This document shows, piece by piece, positions 26,909 through 34,501 of a stretch of DNA of 64,000 bases. Below the pieces are notes generated by a model, which had not been told where the DNA came from, did no database searches, and saw nothing but the letters and a program-made list of their open reading frames with translations. How positions within the stretch are numbered: position 1 is the stretch's first letter; every line of letters begins with the position of its first letter. Position numbers and translations under genes: made by a program. The DNA is from Salinimicrobium sediminilitoris (GTDB taxonomy: Bacteria > Bacteroidota > Bacteroidia > Flavobacteriales > Flavobacteriaceae), in contig NZ_JAIVCC010000016.1 of NCBI RefSeq assembly GCF_020866905.1, forward strand, positions 186,001 through 250,000, given 5' to 3'.

Positions 26909-27281
26909 GACAAAATTTCTTACCGTCTTTTAGTTCCACCGCCAAACCCTTACTCCCTTTTACATTATAGATTGTCCCATAAGAGGTGAAAAGCCGTATC
27001 CCCCAACCACCCACGAAGCCGTAATCTACCACCCTGGCAGATGCTATTTCGTGCCAGGGATAATGCCTTTTGATAAATGGGAAAAACCGGTACCTTATCC
27101 CTTCTTTGTCAACTTGTATAACTAAACGCATAACCAGGAAGAGGAGGCTTACCACAAGAAGTATTAAGGCTCCCAGGTTGGCAGGACCCATATAGAAAAG
27201 TAAGGCGCCAAGAGACAGCAATAATAGCCATAACCACCATTGGGAGAATTTTTGTGATTCTTTGAAAACGCTCTCTCTCAT
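26841..27281 (-). CDS. Membrane protein with bacterial PH-like domain
   Basis: A 146-residue protein with two adjoining membrane helices (about 15-32 and 35-55), followed by a soluble strand-rich part starting IQVDKEGIRYRFFPF and containing YPWHEIASARVVDYG, typical of small bacterial PH-like/DUF6141-like proteins. Its 3' end overlaps the start of the DUF4440 gene, so the two are translationally linked. Function unknown. Confidence 0.75.
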   Translation of the reverse strand: MRESVFKESQKFSQWWLWLLLLSLGALLFYMGPANLGALILLVVSLLFLVMRLVIQVDKEGIRYRFFPFIKRHYPWHEIASARVVDYGFVGGWGIRLFTSYGTIYNVKGSKGLAVELKDGKKFCLGTQKPEELENLLSSIPSKKAK

Positions 27282-27666
27282 TCTTTAAAGCTAAGAAAAA
27301 TTATGTTTTTGTCGTTTTACAAGTCCCTGAGAAGATTAGTGGAAAGATGAAACAAAAAACGGGAAGCCACTCTTAATATTAGAATCTTAAACTTTTCTGA
27401 GAAAGATTTGGGGCTTATAATCGTCATGGAAGCACTGCAATATTATCTTATCAAAGGTTAAATCTATTTCGCATTATTCTTCTCCCTTTGTATTGAAATG
27501 CTAAACATAAGAATAAGGAGCAAGCAAAAGAAATCTGCTACAACCTAACCGTTTAACGTTAAAAATGAAGAGTTCGTCGAATATGGATCGAAATTAAACT
27601 AAACCTTTGTTAATGATCTTCCTCAAAAAAATGTATTTTTTACATTTAAACAAAAATTGAATTTTA
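27282..27666. other. Intergenic stretch without clear features
   Basis: An AT-rich 385-base gap. I see no long frame, no copy of the window's intergenic repeat modules and no strong hairpin. AAACCTTTGTTAATG near 27600 loosely resembles a -7 box in front of the small gene at 27667. Confidence 0.4.
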
Positions 27667-27762
27667 ATGAAGTTTAAAATTAATAAAGCGGTTGTTCTTG
27701 CTGTATCGGTGTTTGGAATAGTGGCAGCTTTTTATATGAGTTACTTATTTTCACTCATTTAA
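27667..27762 (+). CDS. Possible 31-residue membrane micropeptide
   Basis: ATG 27667 to TAA 27760-27762. Three basic residues (MKFKINK) precede one 22-residue hydrophobic helix (AVVLAVSVFGIVAAFYMSYLF) with no charged residue, the classic layout of a single-pass small membrane protein. A hairpin follows 34 bases later. The frame is short enough to arise by chance, so only comparison with relatives would settle it. Confidence 0.4.
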   Translation: MKFKINKAVVLAVSVFGIVAAFYMSYLFSLI

Positions 27763-27795
27763 AATGGGTCGTGAGAAATAATTTGCAAAATAAAT

Positions 27796-27819
27796 TAAAC
27801 CGGAGGAAACTCCGGTTTA
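27796..27819. terminator. Hairpin with GAAA loop, shared terminator
   Basis: TAAACCGGAG - GAAA - CTCCGGTTTA, a perfect 10-bp stem. On the minus strand it is followed by ATTTATTTTG and would end the DUF1989 operon; on the plus strand it is followed by GTTGTTT and could end the micropeptide message. Confidence 0.75.
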
Positions 27820-27842
27820 GTTGTTTACTCTATACTCTAAAA

Positions 27843-28424
27843 TTAATCCAGAATTTCGAAGTGAATAGGCTTGAAGCTGCCGTTGTTGCTGTCCTCGGCA
27901 GAGCAGGCAGTGAGGGCAACTATCAGATCCATTTCGGCTTCAAAGAGAACAAAATCTCCAGCTTTACTCATAGGAGGGTCCACACTTAAATTTCCCTTCT
28001 CATCAAATTGCACATTCATAAAAATATTGAACGCCGTAGGAACATCATCGGGTTCTATTCCGAAGGGAGCGAGATTGGTGTACAGGTTTTCAAAGCAACT
28101 GGGATGATAGTCGGGATTGTTGTACATGATCTTAAAAGTTTCCGGGCTGCATGGAGCCAGTAGAAAGTCATTGCGACCATTGGTGTCCTCCAGGATCTTC
28201 ATCATTTTATGGCTTCGGTTACTCCACAACCAGTCGCCTTTTGAAATTAAAATACTTTCCTCAAAATCAAGAGTTTTCCCCGAAGAGATCTTTTCACGTG
28301 TATCTTCAGCATTAAATAAAACCATGTCGCTTACCTGTTCCCCCTGCGGATCGATCACCTTTAATTTTTGCCCTTTTTGAAGCTTGAAGGCTGCGCCGGT
28401 TTGTTTTTCAATGATCTGTACCAT
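27843..28424 (-). CDS. DUF1989 (urea carboxylase-associated) family protein
   Basis: A 193-residue cytoplasmic protein of the DUF1989 family. It shows the family segments KVIDPQGEQVSDMVLFNAED, the S-G-K-T-L-D-F motif, LLAPCSPETF with a conserved Cys near residue 92, and MNVQFDEKGNLSVDPPMSKAGDFVLFEAEMDLIVALTACSAED. In other bacteria DUF1989 proteins accompany urea/guanidine carboxylase and help convert carboxyguanidine. No carboxylase is present here. It is the last gene of a three-gene set and overlaps the PaiB-like gene by 17 bases. Confidence 0.9.
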   Translation of the reverse strand: MVQIIEKQTGAAFKLQKGQKLKVIDPQGEQVSDMVLFNAEDTREKISSGKTLDFEESILISKGDWLWSNRSHKMMKILEDTNGRNDFLLAPCSPETFKIMYNNPDYHPSCFENLYTNLAPFGIEPDDVPTAFNIFMNVQFDEKGNLSVDPPMSKAGDFVLFEAEMDLIVALTACSAEDSNNGSFKPIHFEILD

Positions 28425-29019
28425 GTTCTTTTTTCAAATTCTTACTTAATGCTATGTCTTGTCTCTTTTCCAAATGACTACACACCGACTTTACATCATC
28501 TTTATCAAATCCCTGGTGTAATTTTGCGATCGCCTGCACCTTTACCGGTTCACACCAAAAACCTGTAATGAGCGGCAGATGGTCTTCTATCATGTCCCTG
28601 GGAAGGTCTTTGTAGTAGATTGGATCTTGTTTGTCGTTCTCGAATCTCTCAATAAGATTATCCAGGCTGTCCTCCAGCTCTTCAGTAGTCTGTAATTTAA
28701 GCTTTACGTTCACGTGTACGGCTGAATAATCCCATGTACTTATATTGATATCCTTATACCAGGAGGAAGAGACATAACCTTGTGCTCCGTGAAAGATAAG
28801 CAGGGCTTCAAGGCCGTCTTTTAGAAATTTGTACTGCTCATTGGCTTCCGCAATATGACCGTACAAAAGGAATTTTTCCGGAGTACCTTTCAGCAGGACC
28901 GGGATGTGAGTAGCCAGCAGGTCTTCCCCATTCAGGACAAAAGTTGCGAATGGGTGATGCTGAATAAAATCAAAAATGTATTGGGGATCTTGTTTAAGGT
29001 ATTTCTTCTGCCGAAACAT
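28408..29019 (-). CDS. PaiB-like FMN-binding protein
   Basis: A 203-residue flavin-fold protein of the PaiB/FMN-binding negative transcriptional regulator family. It starts MFRQKKYLKQDPQYIFDFIQHHPFATFV and contains the family pieces ATHIPVLLKG, GHIAEANEQYK, ALLIFHGAQGYVSSSWY and TWDYSAVHV. B. subtilis PaiB was described as a repressor, but the fold is that of a pyridoxamine-phosphate-oxidase-like flavoprotein, so an enzymatic role is possible. It is sandwiched between a YqcI/YcgG gene (3-base gap) and a DUF1989 gene (overlap), implying joint function. Confidence 0.92.
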   Translation of the reverse strand: MFRQKKYLKQDPQYIFDFIQHHPFATFVLNGEDLLATHIPVLLKGTPEKFLLYGHIAEANEQYKFLKDGLEALLIFHGAQGYVSSSWYKDINISTWDYSAVHVNVKLKLQTTEELEDSLDNLIERFENDKQDPIYYKDLPRDMIEDHLPLITGFWCEPVKVQAIAKLHQGFDKDDVKSVCSHLEKRQDIALSKNLKKEHGTDH

Positions 29020-29022
29020 ATT

Positions 29023-29706
29023 TTATTTCTTTCCGTGAAGAAAAGGACATTTCCATTCTTCTCCAACTTTTCGGCCACTATACTGCCGTGCCTCACTGTT
29101 TTCTCCAAAATCTTCGAGCATGGGATTAATGTCTCCCTGCAGGGCAGTATCTCTTTCCCGTATCTTATCCCTTACGGTATGATACGTGTTCATTTCCCTT
29201 AATTTCTCGAACTGCCAGTGTAGATTAAAAGCAATAGCAGGATAAGGTGCCTGCCTGGCTTTGCGGGAACTGTTGGGGTGTAAACCCACAATGTAAAAGG
29301 CTTTTCCGCCCAGGCTAAAGCTAAAATTCTTATTTTCGGGATCGGGACTTACTGCTTCATCCCATTCGGTATCGTCTACCTCGTGCAAATGTTGTAATTG
29401 TTCCCACAGTGTTTTTTCAAATTCTTCTTCGGTATAATCCTGCTTCCCTTTAAAGGCCACTAAAAAAGTCAAAAATTCATTGCTCTCGAAATCATAAGCT
29501 GCGATGTACTTCTTCAGGTCTGCCAGAATTGCTTTTGCAGTTTCCCTGCTTCCGAAGTTATCATATTCATGAAAGTCAACCTTATCCATACTAAAGACCG
29601 TTTGGGCCATTAAACATGGATGGTCCTTAGCTATGATAAAATCTTCGAATTCTGTTTTGGAAGAAGATGAATTATTATCAACTTCTGGGGTTTGTACACG
29701 TGACAT
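29023..29706 (-). CDS. YqcI/YcgG family protein (GntA-like haem N-oxygenase family)
   Basis: A 227-residue protein of the YqcI/YcgG family. Family marks are FIIAKDHPCLMAQTVF, HEYDNFGS, the FSLGGKAFYIVGLHPNSSR strand-turn and the tail NPMLEDFGENSEARQYSG followed by a CPF end. Members such as GntA use haem and O2 to N-hydroxylate guanidino or amino groups of small molecules. The substrate here is unknown. It is the first gene of a three-gene set with PaiB-like and DUF1989 proteins; the DUF1989 link to guanidine-type chemistry makes a guanidino or urea-like substrate an attractive inference. Confidence 0.88.
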   Translation of the reverse strand: MSRVQTPEVDNNSSSSKTEFEDFIIAKDHPCLMAQTVFSMDKVDFHEYDNFGSRETAKAILADLKKYIAAYDFESNEFLTFLVAFKGKQDYTEEEFEKTLWEQLQHLHEVDDTEWDEAVSPDPENKNFSFSLGGKAFYIVGLHPNSSRKARQAPYPAIAFNLHWQFEKLREMNTYHTVRDKIRERDTALQGDINPMLEDFGENSEARQYSGRKVGEEWKCPFLHGKK

Positions 29707-29811
29707 AAATAGGATTTCTGTAAAAATAAAGCCTGAAGTGCTTTTTATCAGCAGGTTTAAGAATCTCTTAATTGAGTTTTAAGTAAGATTAACAGCTAAA
29801 TGCGAAATGGG

Positions 29812-30078
29812 TTATTTTTTCTCCCGATAGCGGTAAATGAGAAACAGCATAAAACTATTAAGTGTGAATGCAACCCCATTTGTGGCAATAATAGGTATGT
29901 CTTTGGTAATGATCCCATAAGCCACCCAAAGCGCCAGTCCTGTTATAAGTACAAAGAACATTCCCAGGGAAACGTCATCCACCTCTTTCGTCTTCCAGGC
30001 CTTCCAGATCTGCGGGGTAACTGCGGCTGTTGTAAAGACTCCGGCGGTGAGACCTAATATTTCTGTCCAGCCTAACAT
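29812..30078 (-). CDS. SemiSWEET sugar transporter
   Basis: An 88-residue three-helix membrane protein. The segments GLTAGVFTTAAVTPQIWKAWKTK (with the T-P-Q of the PQ-loop), VSLGMFFVLITGLALWVAYG and NGVAFTLNSFMLFLIYRYREKK match bacterial SemiSWEETs, which work as dimers to move sugars down a gradient. Its start overlaps the stop of the SDR gene by one base, so the pair is co-translated. Confidence 0.92.
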   Translation of the reverse strand: MLGWTEILGLTAGVFTTAAVTPQIWKAWKTKEVDDVSLGMFFVLITGLALWVAYGIITKDIPIIATNGVAFTLNSFMLFLIYRYREKK

Positions 30079-30935
30079 TAAGCTCCAACAACTTCCCCAC
30101 CATTAACATGGATCACCTGCCCTGTGATATAGCTGCCGTCCTTGCTGGCCAAAAAGACATAAGCGGGCCCTACTTCGCTGGGCTGTCCTGCTCTTCCCAT
30201 GGGGACTTTTTTCCCGAATTCTGTTACGTGTTCTGCATCGAAACTTGCGGGGATGAGCGGAGTCCAGATAGGGCCCGGCGCCACACCGTTCACCCGAATG
30301 TTCTTTTCTGCGAGCATCTTGGAAAGGGAGCGGGTATAAGCCGTAATTGCGCCTTTAGTACTGGAATAATCCAGCAGGTGTTCACTACCCCTGTAAGCAG
30401 TTACCGAAGTGGTATTGATGATACAGTCCCCATCTTTAAGGTGCTTTAAAGCTTCTGTTACGGTAAAGAAATAAGGATAAATATTAGTTTCAAATGTTTT
30501 TCTCACCTGGTTTGAAGAAACATCTTCAGGATCCTCCTGTGGGAATTGCATGGCTGCATTATTCACCAAGATGTTAAGTCCGCCGAATTTTTCAACGGTC
30601 TTCTGTACCACTTCCTTACAAAAAGCTTCTTCTTTAAGGTCGCCTTTTATGGCCAGGCATTCAGAACCTGCTTTTTCAACCAGATTTTTAGTTTCTTCTG
30701 CGTCTTTGTCTTCAGAAAGATAGACTATAGCCACTTTTGCGCCTTCTTTGGCATAATGCACGGCAACACTTTGCCCAATCCCGCTGTCGCCGCCGGTAAT
30801 AAGAGCCACTTTTCCCTTTAATTTATCGCTGCCCTTATAATCTTTCCTAATCACCTCGGGCTCGGGCTGCATTTTTTGCTGTTTCCCGGGTTGTTTTTTC
30901 TGCTCCTGCTTCGGAAGGTCTTTTGGTTTGCTCAT
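30078..30935 (-). CDS. SDR oxidoreductase (YghA/GSP39-like)
   Basis: A 285-residue NAD(P)-dependent short-chain dehydrogenase with a Lys/Gln/Pro-rich 40-residue leader typical of the general-stress-protein-39/YghA subgroup. The cofactor motif is TGGDSGIG, the NNAA motif lies near residue 140, the catalytic S is in INTTSVTAY and the Y-S-S-T-K pair near 190-195. The ending GQVIHVNGGEVV is the usual SDR tail. Substrate unknown. It heads a two-gene message with SemiSWEET. Confidence 0.92.
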   Translation of the reverse strand: MSKPKDLPKQEQKKQPGKQQKMQPEPEVIRKDYKGSDKLKGKVALITGGDSGIGQSVAVHYAKEGAKVAIVYLSEDKDAEETKNLVEKAGSECLAIKGDLKEEAFCKEVVQKTVEKFGGLNILVNNAAMQFPQEDPEDVSSNQVRKTFETNIYPYFFTVTEALKHLKDGDCIINTTSVTAYRGSEHLLDYSSTKGAITAYTRSLSKMLAEKNIRVNGVAPGPIWTPLIPASFDAEHVTEFGKKVPMGRAGQPSEVGPAYVFLASKDGSYITGQVIHVNGGEVVGA

Positions 30936-31043
30936 AATTCAACTTTTGAAATTTAAAGTTATAGAAGCGCTCTCAAGGCTGCGGAAGGTTTAAGAAAGAT
31001 TTAGCGCTGTCTTTAACAAAGAATAACGTCTTGCAGAAATCTC

Positions 31044-31072
31044 TACCTTTGAGGCTGAAAAATGACATTTTT
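31044..31072 (+). promoter_or_regulatory. -7 box TACCTTTG and palindrome over the start codon
   Basis: TACCTTTG (31044-31051) matches TAnnTTTG fully and is only ten bases from the ATG at 31062, which predicts a nearly leaderless message. AAAAATGACATTTTT (31058-31072), a perfect dyad of the AAAAATGNCATTTTT type, lies over the start codon itself. Confidence 0.6.
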
Positions 31073-32297
31073 GGAACCTCTTTCTTACGACATAATAATT
31101 ATTGGTGGCGGTGCTGCCGGGTTTTTCACCGCAATAAATGCTGCCGAAATGGCGCCTGAAGCCCGCATTTGTATCCTCGAAAGGGGAAAGGAGCTGCTTA
31201 CGAAGGTCCGGATCTCCGGCGGTGGCCGCTGTAATGTCACCCACGCCGAATTTCTTCCGAAGGAGCTCACACGCAATTATCCCCGGGGAGAAAAAGAATT
31301 ACGTGGACCTTTCCACAGCTTTATGACGGGAGATACCATAGAATGGTTTGAGAAAAGAGGAGTTCCGCTAAAGATCGAAGAAGACGGCAGGATGTTCCCT
31401 GAGTCCAATTCTTCAGAAACCATCATAGATCTTTTTCTAGAGGAGTCAAAAAGGTTAAATATTGAAGTGCTTACAAAAAGGGCGGTGCAGGGCCTTAAGC
31501 AGAAGGATGGACGATGGGAAGTCACGACTTCGCAGGAAAATTTTACTACAGAAAAAGTTCTTGTAGCCACAGGCAGCAATCCAAAAATGTGGGAAATGCT
31601 GAAGGATCTGGGTCACACGGTTGTGCCCGGAGTACCTTCTTTATTCACCTTCAAGATCACAGATGCCCGAATTAAAGATCTCCCCGGAGTGGCGACAGAT
31701 GCCGTGGTTCGAGTAAAAAGAGAAAAACTTGAAACTTCAGGACCGCTGTTGATCACCCATTGGGGCATGAGCGGCCCTGCCATTCTTAAACTTTCTGCCT
31801 GGGGCGCCAGGGAACTCAGCGATAAAAAGAATTTTGAGATCGAAGTCAACTGGCTGCCCGAAGTTTCTCCTGAAGAAATTACTAAAGAACTGCAACGCCT
31901 CAAAAAAGAAAACGCAAAACAGCATCCGCAGAATTATGCACAATTCGGTTTACCAAAACGACTGTGGCAAAGTTTGGTGAATGCCTCAGGAATTGGTGTT
32001 GAGGTTCGCTGGGCCGACCTTAATAAGCAACAGCTGGAGGAATTAACAAACCAACTTAGTTGTGGCACTTTTCAGGTGCACGGAAAAAGCACCTTTAAAG
32101 AAGAATTTGTTACCGCCGGCGGAGTTGAATTAAAGGAAGTTAATTTTAAAACCTTTGAAAGCAAGGTCTGTAAAAACCTCTTTTTGGCAGGTGAAGTTTT
32201 GAACATCGATGCCATTACCGGCGGCTTCAACTTCCAGAATGCCTGGACCGGCGGATTTCTTGCTGCAAAGGCTATGACTACCGACTCTGTTGCTTAA
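31062..32297 (+). CDS. HI0933/BaiN-family FAD-dependent oxidoreductase
   Basis: A 411-residue flavoprotein. The FAD fold opens with DIIIIGGGAAGFFTAINAAE (about 8-27), followed by ILERGKELLTKVRISGGGRCNVTH, the family-specific GGGRCN motif. A second dinucleotide piece is VLVATGSNPKMWE, and the C-terminal FAD closure is LFLAGEVLNIDAITGGFNFQNAWTGG. This family has unclear physiological substrates. Its last 20 bases overlap the 3' end of the convergent SDR gene, so the two transcripts face each other. Confidence 0.93.
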   Translation: MTFLEPLSYDIIIIGGGAAGFFTAINAAEMAPEARICILERGKELLTKVRISGGGRCNVTHAEFLPKELTRNYPRGEKELRGPFHSFMTGDTIEWFEKRGVPLKIEEDGRMFPESNSSETIIDLFLEESKRLNIEVLTKRAVQGLKQKDGRWEVTTSQENFTTEKVLVATGSNPKMWEMLKDLGHTVVPGVPSLFTFKITDARIKDLPGVATDAVVRVKREKLETSGPLLITHWGMSGPAILKLSAWGARELSDKKNFEIEVNWLPEVSPEEITKELQRLKKENAKQHPQNYAQFGLPKRLWQSLVNASGIGVEVRWADLNKQQLEELTNQLSCGTFQVHGKSTFKEEFVTAGGVELKEVNFKTFESKVCKNLFLAGEVLNIDAITGGFNFQNAWTGGFLAAKAMTTDSVA

Positions 32298-33093
32298 AAA
32301 CCATTTTATTGAACCAGGAAGTGGGAAGGATCTTCCGGGCAAAGAGCACCGCCCCGGCACCTTTTCCGGCAGGATATCTTAATTTCTGAGATCCATCTGT
32401 AGCGGCTTTAAAAACTGTTTTTGCAACTACTTCGGGTCCGGGTGCTTTTTCATTTCTTTTCCTCATTCCGCTTAGAATATTTTTCTCCATTTTATTGTAA
32501 CCTTTGACGGCATCATTTTCAAAAACTTTGAGAGACCTGCCATGGAAATCGGTTTTAATAGCGGCAGGTTCAATCATTTTCACTTTGATGTTGAACTGCT
32601 TTAGTTCATACTGCAAAGCTTCAGTAAAACCTTCGAGTGCCCATTTACTGGAGCAGTACAAACTGTAAAGCGGAATGGTGAACCGGCCTACCACAGAGGA
32701 GGTATTGATGATCATGCCTTCCCCTCTTTTTTTGAAGTAGGGAATAAATTCCCGGGTGAGATCCATAACTCCAAAGACATTAACCTGAAACTGGTGCAAA
32801 ACCTGTTCCTCTGAAGATTTTTCAAAAGCACCTACGGCACCGTAACCCGCATTATTAAAAAGTACATCAATGGATGAGAAATCCTTTTCCACTTCAGAAA
32901 TTATATTTTTCAAATGCTCTTTTTTAGTGACATCCAGCGTATAAAGCTTAAGATTTGGAAGCTCTTTCAGCTCTTTTTCTTCTTCGGGAGAACGCATGGT
33001 TGCTGCAACATTCCAGCCTTTTTCAGTAAAAAGTTTTGCTGTTGCCCTGCCAATTCCGCTGGAGGCACCGGTGATCAATATGGTCTTGCTCAT
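32278..33093 (-). CDS. Classical SDR oxidoreductase
   Basis: A 271-residue short-chain dehydrogenase. The cofactor motif is TGASSGIG at residues 7-14, followed by the NNAG motif in VLFNNAGYG, the catalytic S in INTSSVVGR and Y-C-S-S-K near residue 150. The long C-terminal part after the Y/K site resembles the SDR subgroup near retinol/11-beta-HSD-like enzymes (IEPAAIKTDFHG). Substrate unknown. Diverges from mvaD with 87 bases between and converges with the FAD gene. Confidence 0.92.
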   Translation of the reverse strand: MSKTILITGASSGIGRATAKLFTEKGWNVAATMRSPEEEKELKELPNLKLYTLDVTKKEHLKNIISEVEKDFSSIDVLFNNAGYGAVGAFEKSSEEQVLHQFQVNVFGVMDLTREFIPYFKKRGEGMIINTSSVVGRFTIPLYSLYCSSKWALEGFTEALQYELKQFNIKVKMIEPAAIKTDFHGRSLKVFENDAVKGYNKMEKNILSGMRKRNEKAPGPEVVAKTVFKAATDGSQKLRYPAGKGAGAVLFARKILPTSWFNKMVFKQQSR

Positions 33094-33158
33094 AGTTTTA
33101 TTTTTATTGCCTCTCTAAAATAGCATTTTTAAACGGCTTTAGCTTTTTCAGGAAAATC

Positions 33159-33166
33159 TATCTTTG
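33159..33166 (+). promoter_or_regulatory. -7 box of mvaD
   Basis: TATCTTTG matches TAnnTTTG exactly and lies 14 bases before the mvaD ATG, giving a very short leader. No clear TTG at -33. Confidence 0.6.
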
Positions 33167-33180
33167 CGTAAACTGCAAGC

Positions 33181-34266
33181 ATGACCAAAAAAGATTTCAT
33201 TCCGAAGCCATACGAGTCTTCTGTACAGCAAGGAGAAGTGACATGGGAAAGTCCGAGTAATATCGCTCTTGTAAAGTATTGGGGGAAACTGGAAAATCAA
33301 ATTCCGGCAAATCCTTCAATCAGTTTTACATTGGATCATTGCCGGACCACCACTACACTGAATTTTCAGAAGAAAGAAAACCCTGCTTCCGATTTTGATT
33401 TTGAATTGCTTTTCGAAGGAGAGAAAAAAGAGTCTTTTCGTCCCAAGATCGAGAAGTTTTTAGAAAGGGTGGAGCCATATTTACTTTTTTTGAAAGATTA
33501 TAAATTCAGCATAGAAACATCCAACTCCTTTCCTCACAGCAGCGGAATAGCATCTTCTGCCAGCGGAATGAGTGCTTTGGCGCTTTGCTTGATGAGCCTT
33601 GAAAAGCAGTTGGATCCCAAAATGGATGAGGAATATTTCACCCGAAAAAGCTCATTTTTGGCGAGGCTGGGGTCGGGCAGTGCCTGCCGCAGTATTGAAG
33701 GAGAGCTCGTTGTTTGGGGAATGCACAACACTATTTATGAGAGTAGTGACCTTTACGGAGTGCCTTTTAGAGATGAAGTTCACGAGAATTTCAGGAATTA
33801 CCGCGACACAATTTTGCTGGTCGATAAGGGAGAGAAACAGGTGAGCAGTACCGTTGGTCATGATCTAATGAACGACCATCCTTACGCCGAAACCCGTTTT
33901 CGCCAGGCACATGACAATTTGGATAAACTCAAAAAGATCTTCCGCAGTGGCGATCTGGAGGAATTTATAAAAGTGGTGGAAAGTGAAGCATTAACGCTGC
34001 ATGCGATGATGATGACGAGTCAGCCGTACTTTCTCCTAATGAAACCTAATACGCTGGCGATCATCAACAAAATTTTCAGGTTTAGGGAGGAAACCGGCCT
34101 GCACGCATGTTTTACTCTTGATGCGGGTGCGAATGTACATTTGCTCTATCCAGATAACGAGGCAGAGCAAACCCTGGAATTTATAGAAAACGAGCTTAAG
34201 CAGTACTGCCAGAACGGGCAGTATATCAATGACAAGGTGGGCAGTGGAGCGAAAAAACTGGCTTAA
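33181..34266 (+). CDS. mvaD: Diphosphomevalonate decarboxylase
   Basis: A 361-residue GHMP-superfamily enzyme making isopentenyl diphosphate from mevalonate diphosphate with ATP. Early SPSNIALVKYWGK is the family signature. The GHMP ATP loop is SFPHSSGIASSASGMSALA (about 118-136), the SGSACRS segment lies near 163-169 and FTLDAGANVHLLYP closes the substrate site. It starts a mevalonate-pathway block with mevalonate kinase 235 bases downstream. Confidence 0.95.
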   Translation: MTKKDFIPKPYESSVQQGEVTWESPSNIALVKYWGKLENQIPANPSISFTLDHCRTTTTLNFQKKENPASDFDFELLFEGEKKESFRPKIEKFLERVEPYLLFLKDYKFSIETSNSFPHSSGIASSASGMSALALCLMSLEKQLDPKMDEEYFTRKSSFLARLGSGSACRSIEGELVVWGMHNTIYESSDLYGVPFRDEVHENFRNYRDTILLVDKGEKQVSSTVGHDLMNDHPYAETRFRQAHDNLDKLKKIFRSGDLEEFIKVVESEALTLHAMMMTSQPYFLLMKPNTLAIINKIFRFREETGLHACFTLDAGANVHLLYPDNEAEQTLEFIENELKQYCQNGQYINDKVGSGAKKLA

Positions 34267-34300
34267 AATTTGATTGTTTACCTCCTGAAAATCAAGACTA

Positions 34301-34331
34301 TTGCACAGATTTATAATGGGTGCTATATTTG
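34301..34331 (+). promoter_or_regulatory. Promoter with long leader ahead of mevalonate kinase
   Basis: TTG (34301-34303), a 20-nt spacer and TATATTTG (34324-34331) form a textbook Bacteroidota promoter. The kinase ATG is at 34502, giving a leader of about 165 bases. The leader holds a CTAAC/GTTAG hairpin (34435-34448) and a nine-codon micro-frame from ATG 34419, but no known riboswitch that I recognise. Confidence 0.6.
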
Positions 34332-34501
34332 CGGTTTAATAGGTGTTGCTTCTTTCTTTAACAGGATTTTATCATAAACTGATCATAATCATATGACTTA
34401 AAGAAGGTTGGAGGCCAAATGTTAATTAGTTTTGCTAACTTTGGTTAGACTTAAAAAGGAGTTTTTCAGCTTAGAAAGACCTCGCCCCAAACAGAAATGG
34501 T

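Noticed and set aside
34332..34501. tRNA or known riboswitch in the mevalonate kinase leader
   Set aside because: No cloverleaf, no T-loop signature and no riboswitch consensus that I recognise; only a small hairpin.
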